Shown: piece after piece, positions 1 to 7,099 of the stretch | Position numbering within the stretch: the stretch's first letter is position 1 | Layout of the letters: every line of letters begins with the position of its first letter | Assembly (NCBI GenBank): GCA_964517075.1 | Contig: CAZFAT010000243.1 | Span: forward strand, 1-20,660 | DNA: 20,660 nt | Origin: CAZFAT01 sp964517075 | GTDB lineage: Bacteria > Acidobacteriota > Vicinamibacteria > Vicinamibacterales > SCN-69-37 | Direction of reading: 5' to 3' | Program-made: the position numbers and the translations under genes | Notes under the pieces: generated by a model | Databases searched by the model: none | What the model was told of the DNA's origin: nothing | What the model saw: the letters and a program-made list of their open reading frames with translations, nothing else

Positions 1-94
1 GGTACCAGGCCAGGCTCTTGTGAATGTCTTTCACGGTGATGGACACGGACGTGGCGCCGTGGAACGTTTCGGGCGCAGGCGACGGATTCGTCAT
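1..94 (-). CDS. VOC/glyoxalase-like protein, N-terminal fragment
   Basis: Only the first 31 codons are inside the window; the gene runs off the left edge. The ATG is at 94-92 and a GGAGA ribosome binding site lies about 7 bases upstream. After a short variable N-terminus the translation reads ATSVSITVKDIHKSLAWY, the first beta strand and helix typical of vicinal-oxygen-chelate (glyoxalase/bleomycin resistance) proteins, where 'V.D...S..WY' opens the first beta-alpha-beta module. Substrate and metal ligands cannot be judged from this fragment. It lies outside the tRNA-derived repeat at 251-271, so it may belong to the chromosome flanking a possible island. Confidence 0.7.
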   Translation of the reverse strand, partial: MTNPSPAPETFHGATSVSITVKDIHKSLAWY

Positions 95-250
95 GCAGGT
101 CTCCAGATAAAGAAGGTTCCATCATGGGCCAACGGCACGGCGCCTGACAAACGGCGCGGTGGCCGCGCTGCCGAATGACGCCCGACCCGCGCACGCGGAA
201 GATGACGAAACCGGCGTTTCGGTCGCGGGTGATCACGCGCGAGCGAAGTC

Positions 251-271
251 TGGCGGAGAGGGTGGGATTCG
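251..271 (-). repeat. tRNA-Ser 3'-end fragment (possible att site copy)
   Basis: These 21 bases are identical to 7274-7294, the 3' end of tRNA-Ser(CGA): part of the T loop, the T-stem 3' strand, the acceptor 3' strand, the discriminator G and CCA, in the same orientation. Identity stops on both sides (position 250 against 7273, and 272 against 7295). No 5' half of a tRNA follows at the distance needed, so this is a fragment and not a gene. A fragment in the same orientation on the 3' side of an intact tRNA is what tRNA-targeting integrases leave at the far end of an element. Confidence 0.75.
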
Positions 272-290
272 GAGCGTCTGGGCGAACGCC

Positions 291-316
291 GTAAGTGATG
301 CAACTGCAACACTTAC
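291..316. repeat. 26-bp imperfect palindrome
   Basis: GTAAGTG at 291-297 and CACTTAC at 310-316 are a perfect inverted pair. Inside, TGCA at 299-302 and TGCA at 305-308 continue the symmetry, with one mismatch pair and a 2-base centre. It begins 19 bases beyond the tRNA fragment. Its role is unknown; a protein-binding or recombination site is possible. Confidence 0.5.
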
Positions 317-354
317 TTGCAGATACGCGGATTCACTCAAACCTCCAGAACCCG

Positions 355-372
355 TCAAATCACTCAAATCAC
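355..372. repeat. Tandem 9-bp repeat, two units
   Basis: TCAAATCAC occurs twice without a gap (355-363, 364-372). A related TCACTCAAA occurs at 333-341 and again at 360-368. These are short iteron-like repeats in a lower-GC spacer; function unknown. Confidence 0.5.
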
Positions 373-405
373 CGCCTGAACCCCGTAATGCCCCCACGGC
401 AACGG

Positions 406-432
406 CGCGTCGGCGACAGGTTCGCCGACGCG
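406..432 (-). terminator. Strong hairpin after the cytochrome c peroxidase gene
   Basis: A perfect 10-bp stem (CGCGTCGGCG at 406-415 with its complement at 423-432) closes a 7-base loop. It starts 16 bases past the stop codon of the peroxidase gene on the minus strand. No T-run follows, so it is a hairpin-only terminator or an mRNA 3'-end stabiliser. Confidence 0.45.
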
Positions 433-448
433 ATCAATCAAGGTCTCC

Positions 449-1348
449 TCAGAACGAGTGGGCGCCGTCCTGCAACTCACCAGAGAGGGCGCGAAGGAAG
501 GCGACGAGCGCGCGCCGTTCGTCCAGCGTGAACCGCGCCGGCCGCATCTCAGCGTCGAGACTTGGATTGGGTTGGCCCCCACGGTCATAGAACTCGACGA
601 CCTCTTCGAGGGACTGGAGACTGCCGTCGTGCATGTAGGGTGCGCTCCGCGCGATCTCGCGGAGCGTGGGCGTCTTGAACGCACCCTGCCCGGCCCCGGC
701 GTCGATTGGTGCCGAAAGCGTCGCGCCTGACGATGACCGCCAGGCAATGCCAGTGTTGTGGGGACGCTCGTCGGTGAAGTTCGGCCCCACGTGGCAGGCC
801 GTGCAGTGGCCCTTGCCGCGGAACAGCGCGAGCCCGCGCTGCTCCTCTTCGTTCAGCGCCGACCGATCGCCGTTCGCGAAGCGGTCGAACGGGGAATTGC
901 CGGAGAGGATGGATCGCACGTAACTGGCCAGGGCGCGAGACAGGTCCTCCGGGCTGAGACCAACGCGTGCCGCGGCAACTTCGACCGACGAGTCCATTTC
1001 GTTGGGATCCTCGATGGGCAGGAGCACCTGCTCCTCGAGCGATCGGCTGCGGGCATCCCAGAAAAACGTCCGGCCGTAGCCCCGATTGATGAGCGCGGGC
1101 GTGTGGCGGCGCCCCACGCGTCCTCCGACACCAACGGCCAGCCGGCGGTCATCCGCGAACGCGCGATCGGGCCGGTGGCACGTGGCGCACGACACCGAGC
1201 CGTCGCGCGAGAGCTGGCGGTCCGAGAACAACCGGCGTCCAAGCGCAATGCCATCCGCGCAGAGCGGGTTGTCCTCGGGTACCGGCATGTAGAGGTCCAG
1301 CCCGAGGGGAATAGCAACAGATGCCGCGGCAATCAGCTGGATCCACAT
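449..1348 (-). CDS. Di-heme cytochrome c peroxidase (CcpA/MauG family)
   Basis: A 299-residue protein with a hydrophobic N-terminus (residues 3-20) that should export it to the periplasm. Two c-type heme sites are visible: CATCH at 54-58 and CTACH at 182-186. The order matches bacterial di-heme peroxidases: an N-terminal peroxidatic heme domain, a tryptophan in FFWDAR (W97) of the kind placed between the hemes, and a C-terminal electron-transfer domain with APYMHDGS (237-243), where M239 is a likely distal ligand of the second heme. The family reduces hydrogen peroxide with electrons from small cytochromes; MauG-like members instead oxidise proteins, and sequence alone does not separate the two. 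The ATG at 1348 has only a weak ribosome binding site. It follows the TPR/PD40 gene in the same direction, separated by a gene remnant. Confidence 0.88.
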   Translation of the reverse strand: MWIQLIAAASVAIPLGLDLYMPVPEDNPLCADGIALGRRLFSDRQLSRDGSVSCATCHRPDRAFADDRRLAVGVGGRVGRRHTPALINRGYGRTFFWDARSRSLEEQVLLPIEDPNEMDSSVEVAAARVGLSPEDLSRALASYVRSILSGNSPFDRFANGDRSALNEEEQRGLALFRGKGHCTACHVGPNFTDERPHNTGIAWRSSSGATLSAPIDAGAGQGAFKTPTLREIARSAPYMHDGSLQSLEEVVEFYDRGGQPNPSLDAEMRPARFTLDERRALVAFLRALSGELQDGAHSF

Positions 1349-1375
1349 GTCGTCAGTCTCGGGTCCGTTGCCCGG

Positions 1376-1561
1376 TCATTTCTTCCCCCTCGTCGGCTTC
1401 GGCGAGAGCGTCATGGCGAAGCTGAATCGGTAGAGACCTTTGTCCACTGGTGCGAAGGCGTTGCTGTAGTCGAAGAGCCGGCCGATCGAGCCGGCCGGCG
1501 CCTGCAGCAGGTACGCGTCGCTCCCCGGCTTCCTTGGCTGTCGCGGAAACGCGGTCTCTTC
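1376..1561 (-). pseudogene. C-terminal remnant of an unrecognised gene
   Basis: An open frame of 61 codons follows directly, and in frame, after the TAG stop of the upstream TPR/PD40 gene and ends in TGA at 1378-1376. From about codon 16 it reads like real protein (DAYLLQAPAGSIGRLFDYSN, then a segment with KGLYRFSFAMTL and a lysine-rich end) but it has no good start codon and no ribosome binding site. It looks like the tail of a larger gene whose front was lost, perhaps when the neighbouring genes were joined. I do not recognise the family. Readthrough of the TAG is possible but less likely. Confidence 0.4.
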
Positions 1562-3619
1562 CTACTTCGCCGCTTTCAAAAGGGGCGACACGTTGTCGAT
1601 CGCCCAGAGCTCATCCTGGCCCCCGTTGACTCGTGTGACGACGCGCGAACCGTCGGGCGACAGCGATGCAGCGAAGCCGGGTATCCCGGTCGGTTCCACG
1701 GTGCCAGAAGCGATGTCGATGCGAAGCGTGTTGTCGGCTTGGCCACCGATCACGACCAGCAGCGCTCGACCGTCTCGGGTCCAGATCAGGTCTTGGATGC
1801 GGCGGCCGAGCTGAGTGCCAATGACTCGCGGGTTACTACCGTCGATTCCCACCAGCAGGACTCTTTGGTTCACACCGACGGCCAGCGATCTGCCATCAGA
1901 GCTCACACCCAGCCCGGAATTGAAACTGAAGTCCTCAGCGGTAACGTGGACGTCGCGCTCTCGACCGGTCGTGAGATCGAACGCCACAACCTTTCGCTGC
2001 CCACGACGCATGTAGAGCGTCTTGTCATCCGGAGAAAGGACGGCCGGTAGGAGGAAGCCGGGGATGGGCGATACCGACAAGTCGGCCAGTTCGCCCGTCT
2101 CGACGTCGAGGCGACCGAACTTCGGCACCGTGTTGACCGTCCCGTCGGGCGCAGTTCTCACGAGGAGGTGCCGGCCATCGTGGAACCAAACGGGCAACCG
2201 GAGCCCGGGAAATTCTCTGTCGGAGCCGGTCGTCAAAGACCGGACGACCACGGTTGCGGGCCCTGCGGTCGAAGCCCGGCGCTCGTACGCGATCGACGAA
2301 CCGGTCGGCGACCAGACCGGGTCCCAGCCGCCAACGCCGAGGGTAATCTCAGCCGGGGCGCTCGCTGCACGCGCGAGGCCTGCTGGGTTCATGCCGTGGA
2401 CGCTCAACCAGCCGACATTGACCGGGACCTGGTAGTAGTAGCTGCCGGAGGCGGTCATGCCGAGCGCTGAGCCGCTGCTGGCCAGATCACGATTGATAAC
2501 AAACGGTGTACCCGCCGGCTTGCCGCCCTTGACCGGCACGGCCCAGAGCGCGCCTCCACTGCTCACGAGTAGATGAGATCCGTCGGCCGTCCAGACCGGC
2601 ATCTGTGCCCGGCCCGGCACGCTGGTGATCTCCGTCTCGCTCGAGCCGTCTGCCGCCAGGATGTAGACATGTTTGTCGGACGAGTCCGTTGGACGCGCCG
2701 CGGCCGACCTGGGGTTCGTCACGAGAGCCGAGTACGCGACGTAGCGACCGTCCGGCGACACACTGACCCGGTCTCGACCGTCTTGCCGCCGCCAGTCGAG
2801 TGACTTCAGTGTTTTCTGACTTCCGTCCGTCACCGACACCCACAGGAGTTGCCATGTTTCGTCGGGTCGAATGATCTCGGTCAGGACGGAGCTCCCATCG
2901 GGCGACCACGCCCACGGCCAAATGCTCCGAATCTCGCCGTCGCTCGCCCCACGCAACAGGGTCAGCGGTGTACCGGTGTCGTCGGTCGAGAGCACACGCA
3001 ACTCGTGTGGCCGAGGGTACCGCTCGGTGCGGACGAAGGTGTATGCGACGCGCCTCGAGTCAACGGAGAGAACGGGCGCGACGGTGAAGGCGTTCTCGAC
3101 TGGCTGACTTCGGAGGTGCCGGACTGCGCCGGTGGCCATGTCGCGCAGCGCCAGTCCGCCATTGTCTGCCACGCCAGAGATCCACCGGCCGTCGGGCGAA
3201 ACTGAAGCGACTTCGGCGAGATCGATGCCATCTGCATGAACTTGCCTGACCCTCAGCGCCTGGCTGCCGCCGCCCGCGACGCCTGCCAGCGCGGACCGCG
3301 CCGCCGCGAGCGCTACGGGCTGGTCTGGGTAATCCTTGACGATTCGCGCGAAGACCTGCCGCACCTCGGCGCTGCCGAGCTTCTGATAGCAAGCGGCCAG
3401 ACCGAGGAGAGCCTGCGCGGCCGCGCCACGGTCCGTCGTCTGAAACCGATCGACGATCGCCTGATAGGCCTTGACGGCCGCGGGCAGGTCGCCTTCGACC
3501 ACCTCAAGATGGCGCGCCTTGGCAAGCAGCGTCTCGGCTTGACTACCCGTCTGTGCTGCAGCCGCCGCGAACCCGGCGACCGCGATCATCCAACCAATTG
3601 CGAGCAGGAATCGCTTCAT
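1562..3619 (-). CDS. Secreted TPR and PD40 (TolB-like) beta-propeller protein
   Basis: A 685-residue exported protein. The start at 3619 (ATG) is chosen because GAGGAG (3632-3627) sits about 7 bases upstream; a longer GTG reading from 3643 would include that site and the likely transcript start. Residues 1-22 form a signal peptide (MKRF, a hydrophobic core, then AAAQ). Residues 27-110 are helical TPR-like repeats of the YfiO/YbgF kind. From about 130 to the end there are roughly ten PD40/WD40-like repeats marked by SPDGRW, SPDGRYVAYS, SPTGSSIAYE, SSDGRSLAV and SPDGSRVV, forming a TolB-like beta-propeller. Such propellers mainly bind proteins or glycans; no catalytic domain is visible. It lies downstream of the kinase and regulator genes and has its own promoter carrying the same tandem operator, so it is a likely target, and perhaps a periplasmic partner, of that two-component system. 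Confidence 0.85.
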   Translation of the reverse strand: MKRFLLAIGWMIAVAGFAAAAAQTGSQAETLLAKARHLEVVEGDLPAAVKAYQAIVDRFQTTDRGAAAQALLGLAACYQKLGSAEVRQVFARIVKDYPDQPVALAAARSALAGVAGGGSQALRVRQVHADGIDLAEVASVSPDGRWISGVADNGGLALRDMATGAVRHLRSQPVENAFTVAPVLSVDSRRVAYTFVRTERYPRPHELRVLSTDDTGTPLTLLRGASDGEIRSIWPWAWSPDGSSVLTEIIRPDETWQLLWVSVTDGSQKTLKSLDWRRQDGRDRVSVSPDGRYVAYSALVTNPRSAAARPTDSSDKHVYILAADGSSETEITSVPGRAQMPVWTADGSHLLVSSGGALWAVPVKGGKPAGTPFVINRDLASSGSALGMTASGSYYYQVPVNVGWLSVHGMNPAGLARAASAPAEITLGVGGWDPVWSPTGSSIAYERRASTAGPATVVVRSLTTGSDREFPGLRLPVWFHDGRHLLVRTAPDGTVNTVPKFGRLDVETGELADLSVSPIPGFLLPAVLSPDDKTLYMRRGQRKVVAFDLTTGRERDVHVTAEDFSFNSGLGVSSDGRSLAVGVNQRVLLVGIDGSNPRVIGTQLGRRIQDLIWTRDGRALLVVIGGQADNTLRIDIASGTVEPTGIPGFAASLSPDGSRVVTRVNGGQDELWAIDNVSPLLKAAK

Positions 3620-3639
3620 GACGGGTCTCCTCGCAACGA

Positions 3640-3716
3640 ACACTACCGGCCGACACTGTGGTCTGCCGGCACGGAAGCGTCAGGTCTCGGTCAGGCCTCG
3701 GAGCCGTGACAGTCAC
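3640..3716 (-). promoter_or_regulatory. Promoter and tandem operator of the TPR/PD40 gene
   Basis: On the plus strand GGAAGCGTCAG (3673-3683) is followed by a second GTCAGG (3690-3695), giving two GTCAG units exactly 11 bp apart, as OmpR/PhoB-family regulators prefer. A further GTCAC begins at 3712, again in phase (22 bp on), inside the palindrome GTGACAGTCAC (3706-3716). Read toward the gene, a -10-like TAGTGT (3645-3640) begins 38 bp after the start of the proximal CTGACGC unit and would start the mRNA just before the ribosome binding site. A near-identical arrangement precedes the histidine kinase gene. Confidence 0.55.
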
Positions 3717-3727
3717 ACGTCGGAAGG

Positions 3728-4405
3728 TCAGCTCTCCAGCCGATAACCCAGACCTCGTACGTTCTTCAGGTACTGAGGCGCTCCGGGATTGGACTCGATC
3801 TTCCGCCGGAGGCCGCCGATGTGGTTGTCGAGGGCTCGATCGGAAAGCGCGGCGCCGGGCCCCCACGCCTCGGAGATGAGCTGGTCGCGGGTGACGATGC
3901 GCCCGTGCGCCCGCGCCAGGATCTGGAGCAGCTTGAATTCAATCGGCGTGAGCTCGGTCGCACGCCCGTTGAGGCGGACCTCGCCTCGTCCAAAGTCGAT
4001 TTCGGCCTCACCAACGCGCAAGGCCGGCATCGCGCGATCGGCTCCAGCGCGGCGCAGGAGCGCCGCGATCCGCGCGCGAAGCTCGCGGACACCGAACGGC
4101 TTTGTCACGTAGTCGTCGGCGCCGGATTCGAAGGCCAGCACCTTCTCCGCCTCAGCCGTGCGCGCCGTCAACATCAGGATTGGCGTCGTGACGCCCGTAC
4201 GCCGGAGTTCGCGGCACACCTCGAAGCCGTCCTTCCCGATGAGCATGACGTCGAGGACGATGAGGTCGAAATGGCCACCGCGGGCGCGGCGGATGGCCTC
4301 GCCACCCTCGCCCGTGACATCGACGTCGTAGCCCTCGAGGCGCAGGTCGTCTTCGAGCGGCAGTGCGATGTTGGGTTCGTCCTCCACAATCAAGACGCGT
4401 GGCAT
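3728..4405 (-). CDS. OmpR/PhoB-family response regulator
   Basis: A 225-residue two-component regulator of normal length. The receiver domain (1-118) has the acidic pocket E8/D9, phospho-acceptor D52 in LIVLDVML, T80 and K102 in TKPF. The C-terminal winged helix (about 130-225) has the family pattern ELTPIEFKLLQILARAHGRIVTRDQL (read in part) and ends RGLGYRLES. Phosphorylation by the partner kinase should drive dimer binding to tandem repeats about 11 bp apart, the spacing found before the kinase and the TPR/PD40 genes. It starts 17 bases after the kinase stop codon, so the two are cotranscribed, in the less common kinase-first order. Confidence 0.96.
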   Translation of the reverse strand: MPRVLIVEDEPNIALPLEDDLRLEGYDVDVTGEGGEAIRRARGGHFDLIVLDVMLIGKDGFEVCRELRRTGVTTPILMLTARTAEAEKVLAFESGADDYVTKPFGVRELRARIAALLRRAGADRAMPALRVGEAEIDFGRGEVRLNGRATELTPIEFKLLQILARAHGRIVTRDQLISEAWGPGAALSDRALDNHIGGLRRKIESNPGAPQYLKNVRGLGYRLES

Positions 4406-4422
4406 GCCTGACGTCCTCGCCC

Positions 4423-6339
4423 TCAGTGTCCGCTCGACGCAACCACATCGACTGCCGACTCGTGAGCTGGTCGATCGACCGGAACCTCTGCCAGTGGCAG
4501 GAGCAGCGTGAACGTGCTGCCGCCGCCCGCTGCTTCCTGGACAGCGATTTGGCCGCCGTGCGCGGAAGCGACGTGGTGGACGATGGCCAGGCCAACGCCC
4601 GTGCCCTTGACGCGTCCATCTTTCGCGGCGGTCCCTCGGACGAAACGCCTGAAGATGGCCTCGCGTTCGTGTCGAGCGATGCCTGGCCCTTTGTCTGCCA
4701 CGTCGATCGCTGCGTGGTCAGCTTCAAGATGCCATCTCACGGTGACGGTGGATCCGGCAGGCGAGTACTTGACGGCGTTCTCGACAAGGTTTCGAAGGGC
4801 CAGGCGAACAGCATCACGATCTGCGCGAACCGTGAGGTTGTCAGCAGGTGGGCGGATGTCAATCGCGGTGCCGCGCTCGAGCGCTTGCGGCTGTACGTCA
4901 CCGACAGCCAACTCGACGAGCGCCGCCACGCCGATCGACTCGAGGGCGTACTGCACGTCCCTGCCGTCAAGGCGTCTGAAATCGAGGACCTGCTCGACCA
5001 ACCGCTGCAGACGCGTGGCTTCGACGACGATGGCGCGGTAGTACCGCTGGCGTCTCGGCTCGTCGGTGATCCGGCCCATCTCCAGCATTTCACCCATCTG
5101 GCGGACCGTCGTGAGCGGCGACCGGAACTCGTGCGATACGGCGGCGACGAAGTCGGACTGGAGCTGGTTCACGCGGGCCTCGCGCGTGATCGCGCGAGCC
5201 ATCAAGTACGTTGCCGCCCAGATGAACACGAGCGCGGCTGTGGATATGACGATGAGGCCGGCACGACCGTCGCTTCCTGGCATCGGGGCTGCACTGAGGC
5301 GCAGTTCCCATGAGCCATCTCCACTGCCAACCAGACGCGTCGCGTGCGGCGAGGGCATCTGTTCGGCGCCGGCAATTCGGCGTCCGGCGGGATCGACGAA
5401 CTGCCAGGACGCCGCAGCCGGAACCGCTGGTTGAATGAACGCCTCCACCAGAGTTGCGGCGGCGACAACGTCCTCTCCGCTCGCCCGCCACACGAGAACG
5501 ACACCTCGATCGTCGAGGCGCAACACCCGCTGCCCTCGCCGCGATGTGCCCACATCCGGCCAGGCGTCCGCAACAACCTCGGCAATCCGCCACGCCTCCG
5601 GCTTAGGTATGTTCGTCAGTCCGTCGCGGTAGTACGTCGCAATGCCCCGCGAGATCGGCCAACTGCCGCTATCGAGTGCGGCAGCTAATTGAGCGCCGAT
5701 GCGGCGCTCGCCCTCGACATCGGCGAGGGCCGCGAGCACTCGGCGTTGGCCGTCGAGGCCGACGAGCGCCGCGGGCAGGCCGTCGGTCGTGAGACTGCCC
5801 AGCGCGATCAGCTCGCCGTAGGTCTGGAGAGCGGTCCGAAGGTCGCCCGCAGTTCTGAGCGTGCGACCGAGACGCAACAGCGCTCCAGCCCGGACGAGCG
5901 GATCCGTTGTCCGAGCCAGGCTGCGATAGACCTCAGCCGCCGCCTGCAAATTGCGGGTCTGAAACTCGAGTCGTTCCCCCGCCGCGAACGCCGGATTGGG
6001 TGGAATCGAAGGAGGCTCCTCCGGCAGAAATGGGAGTCCGCCGAGCGCGGTGACGACGAAGCGGTTGGCGCGGCGCGCCAGAACAACCGTTCCATCGACG
6101 TGCGGCGGTGCAGCCTCGGTGCCAGCCAGCCACGCGCTGAGCCGGTCGCCAAGTTCGGCGACGCGCCCCCTCACGGCGGCCGCCATCGTGTCCGCGGCGG
6201 CATCCAGCTCCGTCTGCGCACGGCTGGCATCCAGAGCCTGCTGGCGATCGAACAGCAGCCAGCCGAAGCCGGCGACGACAGCCGACGCGACGACCGATGT
6301 CGCCACGAGCGCGACGAGGAGGAAGCGCAGGCGAGACAC
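4423..6339 (-). CDS. Sensor histidine kinase with TPR-like extracytoplasmic domain
   Basis: A 638-residue membrane kinase starting with GTG at 6339. One membrane helix (about 6-30) leads into a large extracytoplasmic region (31-360). Within it, residues 122-220 look like helical TPR repeats (LQAAAEVYRSLARTTDP, then ALLRLGRTLRTAGDLRTALQ), resembling the N-terminus of the secreted TPR/PD40 protein nearby. A second membrane helix spans about 361-382. The cytoplasmic part has a HisKA domain with H403 in AAVSHEFRSPLTT, then HATPase_c with the N box NLVENAVKYSP (517-527), DKGPGI (549-554) and GTGVGLAI (579-586). It should autophosphorylate at H403 and pass phosphate to D52 of the adjacent regulator. 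No HAMP or PAS domain is evident, so sensing probably rests on the TPR-containing domain. The signal is unknown. Confidence 0.93.
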   Translation of the reverse strand: MSRLRFLLVALVATSVVASAVVAGFGWLLFDRQQALDASRAQTELDAAADTMAAAVRGRVAELGDRLSAWLAGTEAAPPHVDGTVVLARRANRFVVTALGGLPFLPEEPPSIPPNPAFAAGERLEFQTRNLQAAAEVYRSLARTTDPLVRAGALLRLGRTLRTAGDLRTALQTYGELIALGSLTTDGLPAALVGLDGQRRVLAALADVEGERRIGAQLAAALDSGSWPISRGIATYYRDGLTNIPKPEAWRIAEVVADAWPDVGTSRRGQRVLRLDDRGVVLVWRASGEDVVAAATLVEAFIQPAVPAAASWQFVDPAGRRIAGAEQMPSPHATRLVGSGDGSWELRLSAAPMPGSDGRAGLIVISTAALVFIWAATYLMARAITREARVNQLQSDFVAAVSHEFRSPLTTVRQMGEMLEMGRITDEPRRQRYYRAIVVEATRLQRLVEQVLDFRRLDGRDVQYALESIGVAALVELAVGDVQPQALERGTAIDIRPPADNLTVRADRDAVRLALRNLVENAVKYSPAGSTVTVRWHLEADHAAIDVADKGPGIARHEREAIFRRFVRGTAAKDGRVKGTGVGLAIVHHVASAHGGQIAVQEAAGGGSTFTLLLPLAEVPVDRPAHESAVDVVASSGH

Positions 6340-6352
6340 GGGAGCCGGCCGT

Positions 6353-6410
6353 ATTGTACGGGCCCGGCGTTCGGAGTCAGACTCCGGGAAGCGTCAGATT
6401 TGCGTCAGGT
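6353..6410 (-). promoter_or_regulatory. Promoter and tandem operator of the histidine kinase gene
   Basis: Toward the kinase gene, a -10 TACAAT (6358-6353) lies 16 bp from a -35-like CTGACT (6380-6375), giving a leader of only about 7 bases before the GTG. Upstream, GTCAG units at 6393-6397 and 6404-6408 are 11 bp apart and preceded by GGAAGC, matching the site before the TPR/PD40 gene at most positions. An inverted repeat CGGAGT-CAG-ACTCCG (6372-6386) overlaps the -35. An activator site placed next to the -35 fits autoregulation by the cognate regulator. Confidence 0.6.
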
Positions 6411-6482
6411 CCAGGACGAACGGCAGCGGGCAAACGGACGCGAGCGCGCCTGGCGATGTTCTGCAGGGCCGTGGGCAGCCCG

Positions 6483-6842
6483 TCACTCGCCTCGCTTGAC
6501 GCGCACCTTCCTCGGAGTGGCCGAAACAATGCAGCCCCTCCAGGTCTCGACGGCCTCCGATCGGAACAACGACGCGACCCGCTCGGCAAGGGCGAGTCGA
6601 CCGGGCTGCGGCAGCCTGACCAGAAGCAAGCCATGATGTATTCCAGGCATGTATTTCCTGGCGTCCGAGAAATCAAGATCCTGCGTCACGAGAAATCGGC
6701 CGGCTGCCTGAGCGGTGGCCCACACCACGCCATCGTCACGCCCGGCGATCTGCTCGTCTGGAACCGTATCGACATCGTGTCCAAGATCAGTGAGGAGTTC
6801 GACGAGTTGATGCGGCAGGTTCTCGTCGAGCTTGATGTTCAC
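6483..6842 (-). CDS. DUF5615 PIN-like protein (putative toxin)
   Basis: A 119-residue protein with the DUF5615 pattern: KLDENLP at 4-10, then LGHDVDTV, then TQDLDFSD (53-60), whose acidic residues D6, D55, D57 and D60 resemble the metal-binding acids of PIN-fold nucleases. Members are usually paired with a DUF433 protein and are classed as putative type II toxins; RNase activity is inferred from the fold and is not shown by the sequence. Its ATG overlaps the stop of the upstream DUF433 gene as ATGA, so the pair is translationally coupled with the antitoxin-like gene first. Confidence 0.88.
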   Translation of the reverse strand: MNIKLDENLPHQLVELLTDLGHDVDTVPDEQIAGRDDGVVWATAQAAGRFLVTQDLDFSDARKYMPGIHHGLLLVRLPQPGRLALAERVASLFRSEAVETWRGCIVSATPRKVRVKRGE

Positions 6843-7099
6843 CGCGTGAGGGCCTCGGTGACGGGTAGATCCTCCTGCGCTGACGCCGCAGCGAACGCGA
6901 TCGCGGCTCGAACATCCAACTCGGTGAGCGTCGGGAAGTCCTTGAGGATCTCGTCGACCGTCGCCCCTTCGGCGAGGCTGGCAAGGACGGTGCGCAGAGT
7001 CACCCGCGTCCCCTTGATGACGGCCTGCCCTCCCGCGACCCTGGTGTCCCGGTGGATCCTGTCCTGATAGTTGAACGTCAAGGTGAACCTTGACGCCAT
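6839..7099 (-). CDS. DUF433 protein (putative antitoxin)
   Basis: An 86-residue protein. The DUF433 core begins at about residue 13: DRIHRDTRVAGGQAVIKGTR, then GATVDEILKDFPTLTELDVRAAIAFAA, a small helix-turn-helix family that accompanies DUF5615. The ATG at 7099 has no clear ribosome binding site; TAGAAT overlaps the start codon and a 20-bp palindrome covers codons 2-8. A longer reading upstream would run through the tRNA-Ser gene and is not credible. Likely role: neutralise the DUF5615 partner and repress its own operon. The gene stands between the partner and the tRNA, 174 bases from the tRNA 3' end. Confidence 0.82.
   Translation of the reverse strand: MASRFTLTFNYQDRIHRDTRVAGGQAVIKGTRVTLRTVLASLAEGATVDEILKDFPTLTELDVRAAIAFAAASAQEDLPVTEALTR
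7076..7095. promoter_or_regulatory. Perfect palindrome at the DUF433 start (possible operator)
   Basis: CGTCAAGGT (7076-7084) and ACCTTGACG (7087-7095) form a perfect 9-bp inverted repeat around a GA centre. It begins 2 bases inside the DUF433 start codon, just downstream of a TAGAAT (7103-7098) on the minus strand. A dimeric DNA-binding antitoxin could repress here. As RNA it could also hide the start region. Confidence 0.45.

Larger units (their letters stand above)
95..448. other. Non-coding stretch at the possible island end
   Basis: About 350 bases without a convincing gene; the short open frames here have no family-like features. It holds a 21-bp copy of a tRNA-Ser 3' end (251-271), an imperfect palindrome (291-316), a tandem 9-bp repeat TCAAATCAC (355-363 and 364-372) and a strong hairpin (406-432). 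By eye, base composition around 290-375 is clearly less GC-rich than the rest of the window. Confidence 0.6.

Noticed and set aside
251..345. A complete second tRNA-Ser gene
   Set aside because: Only the last 21 bases match; no CCTCTCC-type 5' acceptor strand or anticodon arm follows.
1562..1564. Recoded TAG (readthrough or amber amino acid) joining the TPR/PD40 gene to the 61-codon tail
   Set aside because: No recoding element is visible, and the first 15 codons after the stop do not look like protein. A remnant is simpler.
758..2050. Long plus-strand open frame opposite the peroxidase and TPR/PD40 genes
   Set aside because: It is a shadow of the opposite strand in high-GC DNA; the translation is arginine-rich and has no family features, while both genes opposite have clear motifs.
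3620..3643. GTG start at 3643 for the TPR/PD40 gene
   Set aside because: The ribosome binding site GAGGAG would fall inside the coding region and a clean signal peptide begins at 3619.
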